In this document: piece after piece, positions 1 to 4,827 of the stretch | Layout of the letters: the number at the start of each line of letters is the position of its first letter | Position numbering within the stretch: the first letter of the stretch is position 1 | Source of the DNA: Gammaproteobacteria bacterium | GTDB lineage: Bacteria > Pseudomonadota > Gammaproteobacteria > Steroidobacterales > Steroidobacteraceae | Reading direction: 5' to 3' | Assembly (NCBI GenBank): GCA_025350345.1 | Contig: JANXYA010000312.1 | Location: 1 to 10,733 of the forward strand | Length of the DNA stretch: 10,733 nucleotides | Position numbers and translations under genes: made by a program | The notes under the pieces: generated by a model | The model's input: only the letters and a program-made list of their open reading frames with translations | Database searches by the model: none | Told to the model about the DNA's origin: nothing

Positions 1-746
1 TTGAATTCCTGCAGCAGGAAATCGAGCCGCCGCCCGGCGGCCTCGGGCGCCACCAGCGTGTGGCGCGCTTCGACGATATGCCCGCTGAGCCGGTCGAGTT
101 CCTCGGCGACATCGAGCCGGTGCAGCAGCAGGACGATCTCCTGTTCGATGCGCTCCTGGTTCAGCTCGCCGCCGAGTTCGGCCAGCCGCTCCTGGAGCCG
201 TGTGCGCACGCGGGCGAGCACCTCGGGGAGCCGCGCGTGCACCTGCGCGATCAGCGCGGCGAGCGCGTCGCAGCGCTGGGCGATCAGTTCCGTGAGACGT
301 TCTCCCTCGCGATAGCGCGCCGCACGCAGGCCCTCGAGGGTGCTGTCGAACAGCTCGCGCACGGCGGCGGACAGCGCTTCCACATCCGGCTGCGCTTCGC
401 GCAGGACGCCGGGCCAGCGCAGCAGGTCGAGCACATTGATCTGGCCCTGTCCGGCCAGCTCCTTCACGAGCTGCTGGCCGCGCGCCAGCAGGGGCGCGAG
501 CGTGGCCTCATCGACCTGCAGTGCGGGGGCGATGGGCGCTCGATGCTGCAGCGTGCAATCGACCTTGCCGCGGCGCAGCTCGCCGGCGAGCTTCTGGCGG
601 AGCTCCGATTCCAGGGCGCGGCAGCTGTCGGGCAGTCGGACGGTGGCGTCGAGGAAGCGGTGGTTGACGCTGCGGATCTCGCACACCAGGGAGCCGAAGG
701 CGCCGCTCCGTTCCTGGCGCGCGAAGCCGGTCATGCTCGAGATCAT
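1..746 (-). CDS. yicC: YicC family endoribonuclease, 5' part only (runs off the left edge)
   Basis: Reading the minus strand from the ATG at 746 gives about 248 residues without a stop. The protein opens with MISSMTGFAR, then has a SVNHRFLD motif near residue 30, a GKVDCTL motif near residue 60, and a C-terminal block with LDVAEELDRL and then GRRLDFLLQEF. These are the hallmark blocks of the YicC family, about 290 residues long, so about 40 residues should lie beyond the left edge. E. coli YicC is an endoribonuclease implicated in small-RNA turnover; that role is known from the family, not shown here. ATG 746 is preferred over the in-frame ATG at 734 because the family normally starts a few residues before the SMTxFAR motif. 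A purine-rich AAGGGAG lies 14 bases upstream, rather far for a ribosome site. The gene is divergent from the phosphatase operon, about 80 bases away. Confidence 0.95.
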   Translation of the reverse strand, partial: MISSMTGFARQERSGAFGSLVCEIRSVNHRFLDATVRLPDSCRALESELRQKLAGELRRGKVDCTLQHRAPIAPALQVDEATLAPLLARGQQLVKELAGQGQINVLDLLRWPGVLREAQPDVEALSAAVRELFDSTLEGLRAARYREGERLTELIAQRCDALAALIAQVHARLPEVLARVRTRLQERLAELGGELNQERIEQEIVLLLHRLDVAEELDRLSGHIVEARHTLVAPEAAGRRLDFLLQEF

Positions 747-765
747 TGTTAAATCCGAGGCTCCC

Positions 766-794
766 TTACTTCGCCGGGCGCGGAATGTTATAAG
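766..794 (+). promoter_or_regulatory. candidate sigma70 promoter for the PP2C-rph-rdgB-hemW operon
   Basis: TATAAG (789-794) matches the -10 consensus in five of six positions. Seventeen bases upstream is TTACTT (766-771), which is a poor -35. Initiation near 801 would give a leader of about 29 bases before the TTG start at 830. The -10 overlaps that of the minus-strand yicC candidate, so the two promoters might compete. The weak -35 keeps confidence low. Confidence 0.28.
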
Positions 795-814
795 TCGCGG
801 CCAGTTTAACCCAA
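787..814 (-). promoter_or_regulatory. candidate sigma70 promoter for yicC
   Basis: On the minus strand TTGGGT (814-809) is followed after 16 bases by TATAAC (792-787). The -10 matches five of six consensus bases and the -35 three of six. Transcription would begin near 780, leaving a leader of about 35 bases before the ATG at 746. The -10 lies in a near-palindromic TTATAA that the plus-strand candidate also uses. Motif match only. Confidence 0.35.
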
Positions 815-829
815 CGATCCGGAGCCCGC

Positions 830-1573
830 TTGCGCGTCGAACACGCTGAACTCAGCCTCATGGGCGCGCGCGAGAGCAACCAGGACCGGGTCAGGGCCGA
901 AGTCGGCGCTGATGCGGCGCTGCTGATCGCCTGCGACGGCATGGGCGGTCACGCGGGAGGCGAGCGGGCCGCGGAGATCGCGGTGGAGATCCTCGCCCAG
1001 CGCTTCCGCGCGACGCCGCAGCCGCTGCTCGATCCCTTGGGCTTCCTGCACCTGGGGCTGGGCGCTGCGCACCAGCAGATCGTCAGGCACGGTGTGGAGA
1101 TTCCGATGGATAACCGGCCGCGCGCCACGATCGCGCTGTGCCTGGTGCAGCGCGGCGGCGCTTACTGGGCCCACGTCGGGGACAGCCGCACCTATCACCT
1201 GCGCCGCGGACAGGTCGTGGCGCGCACCCGCGATCACAGCCACGTCGAGGTGCTGCTGCGCGAAGGCGTCATCGGACCGGAACAGGCGCAGAATCATCCC
1301 ATGCGCAATTTCGTCGAGTCCTGCCTAGGGGGCGAGGCGCTGCTGCCGGAAATGGACCTGAGCCGGCGCCAGCCCCTGGTGGGCGGCGATGTACTGCTGG
1401 TGTGCACCGATGGGCTGTGGGCCGGCGTCAGCGACGCGAATATCGCCGGGGCCTTTGCCGTGCCCGAGATTCCCCTCGCCGACAGCCTGCAGGGTCTCGG
1501 TGCGCAGGCCGTTGCCGGCGGTGGCCCCACCTGCGACAACACCTCGGCCGTCGCCCTGCGCTTCCTGGAGTAG
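830..1573 (+). CDS. PP2C-family (PPM) serine/threonine protein phosphatase
   Basis: A 247-residue protein with the ordered PP2C motifs: ESNQDR (15-20), CDGMGGHAGGE (35-45), a central HVGDSRTYHLRRG segment (115-127), LVCTDGLW (190-197) and CDNTSAV (235-241). The metal-binding aspartates expected for this family are D36, D194 and D236. It is a compact single-domain enzyme of the Stp1 type with no membrane segment, so it should be cytoplasmic and remove phosphate from Ser/Thr of proteins using Mn/Mg. The partner kinase and substrates are not in the window. The start is a TTG: GGAG (821-824) sits five bases before it, and the next in-frame candidate, ATG at 860, would cut close to the N-terminal metal motif. 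It heads a co-directional run; its last codons carry the GGAG that serves rph four bases after the stop. Confidence 0.93.
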   Translation: MRVEHAELSLMGARESNQDRVRAEVGADAALLIACDGMGGHAGGERAAEIAVEILAQRFRATPQPLLDPLGFLHLGLGAAHQQIVRHGVEIPMDNRPRATIALCLVQRGGAYWAHVGDSRTYHLRRGQVVARTRDHSHVEVLLREGVIGPEQAQNHPMRNFVESCLGGEALLPEMDLSRRQPLVGGDVLLVCTDGLWAGVSDANIAGAFAVPEIPLADSLQGLGAQAVAGGGPTCDNTSAVALRFLE

Positions 1574-1577
1574 CACC

Positions 1578-2300
1578 ATGGCTTCCCGCCAAAACGATCG
1601 CGCCCTCGATGCCATGCGTGCCGTGCGCTTCACCCGCCACTACACGCGCCACGCGGAAGGCTCGGTGCTGGTGGACTGCGGGGACACGCGCGTGCTGTGC
1701 ACGGCCACCGTCGAGGACGGCGTGCCGGCGTTCCTGCGCGGCAAGGGGCAGGGCTGGGTCACGGCCGAGTACGGCATGCTGCCCCGTGCCACGCACACGC
1801 GCACCGCGCGCGAAGCGGCGCGCGGCAAGCAGACCGGCCGGACGCAGGAAATCCAGCGCCTGATCGGCCGCTCGCTCCGCGCCGTGGTGGATCTGCGGGC
1901 GCTCGGCGAGCGCACGGTGACGATCGACTGCGACGTGCTGCAGGCCGATGGGGGCACGCGCACCGCGGCCATCACCGGCGGTTTCGTCGCCCTGGCCGAT
2001 GCCATCGAGGCGTTGCGCGGGCGGCGGGCCCTGAACGCCAGTCCGCTGCACGGCCAGGTGGCCGCGGTGTCGGTCGGCATCGTGCGCGGCCAGCCGATGC
2101 TCGATCTGGACTACAGCGAGGACTCCGAGGCTGAGACCGACATGAACGTGGTGATGAACAACGGCGGCGCGTTCATCGAAGTGCAGGGCACGGCCGAGGG
2201 GCACGCCTTCCGGCGCCACGAGCTCGATGCGCTGCTGAACCTCGCGATCGGTGGGATCGGCGAGCTGTGCGCGCTGCAGGCCCAGGCACTGCAGGGATAG
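1578..2300 (+). CDS. rph: ribonuclease PH (tRNA 3'-end processing phosphorolytic exoribonuclease)
   Basis: A 240-residue protein, full length for the family, matching E. coli RNase PH nearly end to end: HAEGSVLV (25-32), GWVTAEYGMLPRATHTR (59-75), GRTQEIQRLIGRSLR (87-101), DCDVLQADGGTRTAAITG (117-134), EDSEAETDMNVVM (181-193). The phosphate-binding arginine is probably R88 and the catalytic aspartate pair D182/D188. It trims the 3' extension of tRNA precursors by phosphorolysis and takes part in structured RNA decay, normally as a hexamer of dimers. The start at ATG 1578 is supported by GGAG (1567-1570) at seven bases. It follows the phosphatase by four bases and is followed by rdgB after 13, so the three are almost certainly co-transcribed. 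The C-terminus is intact, unlike the frameshifted copy of E. coli K-12. Confidence 0.98.
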   Translation: MASRQNDRALDAMRAVRFTRHYTRHAEGSVLVDCGDTRVLCTATVEDGVPAFLRGKGQGWVTAEYGMLPRATHTRTAREAARGKQTGRTQEIQRLIGRSLRAVVDLRALGERTVTIDCDVLQADGGTRTAAITGGFVALADAIEALRGRRALNASPLHGQVAAVSVGIVRGQPMLDLDYSEDSEAETDMNVVMNNGGAFIEVQGTAEGHAFRRHELDALLNLAIGGIGELCALQAQALQG

Positions 2301-2313
2301 TGGAGCGGGTGCC

Positions 2314-2904
2314 GTGCGTGTCGTGCTGGCCACCGCCAACCCGGGCAAGCAGCGCGAATTCGCGGCGCTGCTCGAGCCCCGCGGCTTCGAGCTGGTGCTG
2401 CAGGCGACACTCGGCATCGCCCCCATTGCCGAGACCGGCCGTACCTTCGAGGACAACGCCGTGCTCAAGGCGCGCCACGCGGCCGCGGCCGGCTTCCCGG
2501 CCCTGGCCGACGATTCCGGCCTGGAGGTCGACGCGCTCGGTGGGCGCCCTGGCGTCTACGCGGCGCGCTTCGCCGGACCTGCAGCCAGCGACGAAGAGAA
2601 CAACAACGAACTGCTGCGCTCGCTGGAGGAAGTGCCCGACGGGCGGCGCACGGCGCGGTATCGGTGCGTACTGGCACTGCTCCGCGGCGCCGCCGATGCG
2701 CATCCGCTCATCGCTCAGGGCAGCTGGGAAGGGCGCATCGCCCGCCAGCGTGCCGGCACGGGCGGCTTCGGCTACGACTCCTGCTTCATCCCGGCCGGAT
2801 TCGAGTGCACGGCGGCCGAGCTGAGCCCGGCCCGCAAGAACGCGCTGAGCCATCGGGGCGCCGCCCTGCGCGAGCTGGTGGCGCTGCTTCCCTCATGGCG
2901 CTGA
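2314..2904 (+). CDS. rdgB: RdgB/HAM1 family XTP/dITP pyrophosphatase
   Basis: A 196-residue protein of the Ham1/RdgB family, which hydrolyses XTP, ITP and dITP to monophosphates and keeps deaminated purines out of DNA and RNA. Motifs seen: LATANPGK (5-12), TFEDNAVLKA (44-53), ADDSGLEVDALGGRPGVYAARF (65-86, with the probable catalytic D67), GTGGFGYDSCF (148-158) and KNALSHRGAAL (175-185). The start is GTG 2314: GGAG (2302-2305) is eight bases upstream, and the protein then begins VRVVLATANPGK as expected. Longer in-frame openings from 2251 would overlap the end of rph and add nothing conserved. The usual proline after GYD is serine here, a mild variation. The 3' end overlaps the start of hemW by ten bases, suggesting coupled translation. 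Confidence 0.97.
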   Translation: MRVVLATANPGKQREFAALLEPRGFELVLQATLGIAPIAETGRTFEDNAVLKARHAAAAGFPALADDSGLEVDALGGRPGVYAARFAGPAASDEENNNELLRSLEEVPDGRRTARYRCVLALLRGAADAHPLIAQGSWEGRIARQRAGTGGFGYDSCFIPAGFECTAAELSPARKNALSHRGAALRELVALLPSWR

Positions 2905-4112
2905 TCACTCCTCCCCTGGCCCTCTACCTGCACTTCCCCTGGTGCGTGCGCAAGTGCCCGTACTGCGATTTCAACTCTCATGCGCTGCACGACGAATTGC
3001 CGCAGGAGGCGTACCTCGCCGCGCTCCGCGAGGATCTCGATGCGCAGCTGCCATGGGTGGCCGGCCGCACGATCGAAAGCGTGTTCCTGGGCGGTGGCAC
3101 GCCAAGCCTGTTCGAGCCGGCGGCGCTGGCGCGGCTGTTCGAGGCGCTGCGCGGCCGCCTGAGCCTGGCCGCCGCGGCCGAGATCACGCTCGAAGCGAAT
3201 CCCGGCACCATCGAGCGGGGCCGCTTCGCCGACTACCGCGCCGCCGGCATCAACCGCGTCTCGCTGGGCGCGCAGAGCTTCGCCGCGCCCATGCTCGAGC
3301 GGCTCGGACGCATCCACAGCGTGGCGGACACCTGCGTCGCCGCCGAGGAACTGCACGCGGCGGGACTGGGCAATTTCAATCTGGACCTGATGTACGCGCT
3401 GCCGGGCCAGGACCTGGCCGGCGCGGTGGCGGACGTGCGCGCGGCCCTCGCGCTGGCGCCGGCGCACCTCTCGCACTATCAGCTCACGCTGGAGCCCGGT
3501 ACGGTCTTCGGCGGCCGCCCGCCGCCCGGTCTGCCCGATGAGGAGCTGGGTTTCCGGATGCAGCAGCACTGCCAGGCCGAACTCGCCTCAGGCGGCTACG
3601 CGCAGTACGAGGTGTCCGCCTACGCGCGCGCGGGTGCGCAGTGCGCGCACAACCTCAACTACTGGAACTTCGGGGATTACCTGGGTGTCGGTGCCGGCGC
3701 GCACGGCAAGCTGACGCACGGTGCCGAGGGGCTGATCACGCGCAGCGTGCGCGAGCGCGAGCCGCGCCGCTACCTGGCGCGCGGCTGCCGCGGCGAGCCG
3801 GCGACGAGCGCGGTGACGATGGCTGATCGGCCATTCGAGTTCATGATGAACGCGCTGCGACTCAACGATGGCTTCGAGCAGCCGCAATTCGAGGCGCGCA
3901 CCGGCCTTGACTGGCAGCTGATCGAATCCCGGGTACAGCGCCTCGCCGCGCGCGGATTGCTGGTAGGGGAAGCTGCCCGCTGGCGGCCCACCGAGCTCGG
4001 CAGACGGTTTCTCAACGACCTCATCGCCGACTTTCTGGTCTCGCCCCGGGGTGGGGCAGGACGGGCCTCCGCGCCCGCCGTGCAGAAAAATCCAGAGGGG
4101 TCCGTGGTTTAG
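2895..4112 (+). CDS. hemW: HemW, radical-SAM heme chaperone (HemN-like)
   Basis: A 405-residue radical SAM protein. The cluster motif is C17-x3-C21-P-Y-C24-D-F, the HemW form; true coproporphyrinogen dehydrogenase HemN has C-x-C-N after the tyrosine-cysteine. Further blocks: FLGGGTPS (64-71, SAM binding), TLEANPGT (98-105), GINRVSLGAQSF (118-129), NLDLMYALPGQ (162-172), HNLNYWNFGDYLGVGAGAH (252-270) and a C-terminal winged-helix-like HemN domain to about residue 381. In E. coli and Lactococcus HemW binds heme and delivers it to respiratory enzymes; many genomes mislabel it as an oxidase. The start at ATG 2895 overlaps rdgB by ten bases; no strong ribosome site is seen, so coupling is likely. 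Residues 382-405 form a Gly/Ala/Pro-rich tail beyond the usual end of the family. Confidence 0.96.
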   Translation: MALITPPLALYLHFPWCVRKCPYCDFNSHALHDELPQEAYLAALREDLDAQLPWVAGRTIESVFLGGGTPSLFEPAALARLFEALRGRLSLAAAAEITLEANPGTIERGRFADYRAAGINRVSLGAQSFAAPMLERLGRIHSVADTCVAAEELHAAGLGNFNLDLMYALPGQDLAGAVADVRAALALAPAHLSHYQLTLEPGTVFGGRPPPGLPDEELGFRMQQHCQAELASGGYAQYEVSAYARAGAQCAHNLNYWNFGDYLGVGAGAHGKLTHGAEGLITRSVREREPRRYLARGCRGEPATSAVTMADRPFEFMMNALRLNDGFEQPQFEARTGLDWQLIESRVQRLAARGLLVGEAARWRPTELGRRFLNDLIADFLVSPRGGAGRASAPAVQKNPEGSVV

Positions 4113-4138
4113 GTCAACCTCTGCGGTGTCTTCGATTC

Positions 4139-4147
4139 TTATGCACA
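4139..4147 (+). promoter_or_regulatory. consensus DnaA box
   Basis: TTATGCACA matches the TTATNCACA DnaA box at every defined position. It lies 27 bases after the hemW stop and about 180 bases before the inverted pair of boxes in the same gap. Alone it would mean little; its value comes from the cluster. Confidence 0.5.
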
Positions 4148-4217
4148 GCCGCAACCCGGTCCGACCGCAAATTAGCCTATTACACGCGGTAGTGCAGGCC
4201 AAGCCACACTTCACGCC

Positions 4218-4246
4218 TTTAACCTATTGATTTAGTAGGCTGTAAT
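4218..4246 (+). promoter_or_regulatory. weak candidate promoter in the AT-rich core
   Basis: TTTAAC (4218-4223), a 17-base spacer and TGTAAT (4241-4246, five of six -10 positions) could form a sigma70 promoter reading toward rpmE. It would make a leader of about 230 bases carrying both downstream inverted repeats as RNA hairpins. It overlaps the IHF consensus. AT-rich DNA gives such matches easily, so confidence is low. Confidence 0.22.
4220..4232 (-). promoter_or_regulatory. IHF-binding consensus
   Basis: The minus strand reads AATCAATAGGTTA, an exact match to the IHF core WATCAANNNNTTR, inside the AT-rich part of the gap. IHF bends DNA sharply and, in enterobacteria, has sites in oriC, datA and DARS2 between or beside DnaA boxes. 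Its position between the DnaA box at 4139 and the pair at 4330-4352 is suggestive. Binding is inferred from the motif only. Confidence 0.45.
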
Positions 4247-4329
4247 GTATTGGTCATTTTGTGTCCAAGTCGACAGATATGCAGAAATGGCGTGTAATCG
4301 GTCGTTGCGGCGAGTTGTTGCCCACAGAC

Positions 4330-4352
4330 TTATCCACAGATTTTGTGGATAA
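4330..4352. promoter_or_regulatory. inverted pair of perfect DnaA boxes
   Basis: TTATCCACA (4330-4338) and its exact reverse complement TGTGGATAA (4344-4352) face each other across five bases. Both are the highest-affinity form of the E. coli DnaA box. A degenerate third copy, TTGCCCACA (4318-4326), lies just upstream. As DNA this could hold DnaA as opposed protomers; as RNA the same symmetry would form a 9-bp stem with a 5-base loop. The rpmE promoter begins 33 bases downstream. Confidence 0.6.
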
Positions 4353-4358
4353 AAGGAC

Positions 4359-4379
4359 CCCCGGGAGCCCCTCCCGGGG
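4359..4379. repeat. GC-rich 9-bp inverted repeat upstream of the rpmE promoter
   Basis: CCCCGGGAG (4359-4367) and CTCCCGGGG (4371-4379) are exact reverse complements around a CCC loop. On the plus strand it lacks a following T-run, so it is not a classic terminator for readthrough from hemW. On the minus strand TTTT follows within a few bases, but no minus-strand gene here would use it. It ends six bases before the rpmE -35. It may be a factor-independent pause, an insulator or an operator; the function is unknown. Confidence 0.5.
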
Positions 4380-4385
4380 CGGCCC

Positions 4386-4414
4386 TTGTACTGGGGTGGC
4401 GCGAGGCTTAGACT
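4386..4414 (+). promoter_or_regulatory. sigma70 promoter for rpmE, with a GC-rich discriminator
   Basis: TTGTAC (4386-4391), a 17-base spacer and TAGACT (4409-4414) form a plausible sigma70 promoter. The -10 is followed directly by GCGCGCC, a discriminator typical of stably expressed translation genes that ppGpp/DksA turns down. Initiation near 4421 gives a leader of about 65 bases before the rpmE ATG. Motif-based. Confidence 0.55.
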
Positions 4415-4486
4415 GCGCGCCCTTTTTCGATATGAGGCCCTGCCCGGGCAGGCGCAGGGCCGCCGGCAAGGCAGGCAGGTGGTCCC

Positions 4487-4699
4487 ATGAAAGCATCAAT
4501 CCATCCCGAATACGGCGAGATCACCGTGAGCTGCAGCTGCGGCAACACCTTCAAGACGCGTTCCACCATGGGCAAGGACCTGCAGGTCGACGTGTGCTCG
4601 AACTGCCACCCTTTCTATACCGGCAAGCAGAAGATGGTCGACACCGCCGGCCGCGTGGACAAGTTCCGCAAGAAATACGCCGCCGCCGCGGCGCGCTGA
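4487..4699 (+). CDS. rpmE: 50S ribosomal protein L31, zinc-binding form
   Basis: A 70-residue protein aligning with E. coli L31 over its length: IHPEYGEITVSCSCGN (5-20), STMGKDL (26-32), DVCSNCHPFYTGKQ (35-48) and GRVDKFRKKY (55-64). All four zinc ligands are present (C16, C18, C37, C40), so this is the C-plus form; many bacteria also carry a cysteine-free copy induced by Zur on zinc starvation, not seen here. L31 sits at the central protuberance and bridges the two ribosomal subunits. AGGTGG (4477-4482) four bases before the ATG is the likely ribosome site. The gene has its own promoter candidate and is followed by gltA after 128 bases. Confidence 0.98.
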   Translation: MKASIHPEYGEITVSCSCGNTFKTRSTMGKDLQVDVCSNCHPFYTGKQKMVDTAGRVDKFRKKYAAAAAR

Positions 4700-4741
4700 A
4701 CCCGCCCGCGCCGAGCTCCATTCGGCTCGCAGCGCTCCGTC

Positions 4742-4771
4742 GGTGCGCTGAGGCGCACCCGCATGGTGCGC
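4742..4771. repeat. three-arm inverted repeat between rpmE and gltA (two mutually exclusive hairpins)
   Basis: GGTGCGC (4742-4748), GCGCACC (4753-4759) and GGTGCGC (4765-4771) follow each other with 4- and 5-base spacers. The middle arm is the exact complement of both flanking arms, so it can form either an upstream or a downstream 7-bp hairpin but not both. No T-run follows. In a transcript reading from rpmE into gltA this could act as a switch or simply as a processing or stability element. Confidence 0.45.
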
Positions 4772-4827
4772 GACCGTGCGAACCGATGCCTTGATTCCAT
4801 GATGCGCACATGTAACGCTGCGGCGTC

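Larger units (their letters stand above)
4113..4486. other. 374-base non-coding gap with an AT-rich core, between hemW and rpmE
   Basis: No convincing gene lies here; the open frames crossing it are compositional and match nothing I know. The segment around 4213-4265 is clearly AT-richer than the rest of the window. Items of interest, listed separately, are three consensus DnaA boxes (4139-4147, 4330-4338, 4344-4352), an IHF consensus (4220-4232), a 9-bp GC-rich inverted repeat (4359-4379) and two candidate promoters. I see no GC-stem-plus-T-tract terminator after hemW. Confidence 0.7.

Noticed and set aside
3..16. Adjacent EcoRI and PstI sites resembling a cloning polylinker at the left edge, suggesting vector sequence.
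   Set aside because: On the minus strand these bases encode the conserved LLQEF block of YicC in the correct frame, so they are native.
1428..2468. A 346-codon minus-strand open frame across rph and rdgB.
   Set aside because: Low-complexity Arg/Ala/His-rich translation opposite two well-supported genes; no ribosome site or family resemblance.
4236..4262. A segment with TAATGTAT that recalls the XerC/XerD dif site.
   Set aside because: Only the central bases agree; the conserved XerD arm (TTATGTTAAAT type) is missing and there is no arm symmetry.
4261..4794. A plus-strand open frame from a GTG across the hemW-rpmE gap and rpmE.
   Set aside because: It covers rpmE in another frame, crosses the DnaA boxes and hairpin, and has no recognisable motif.
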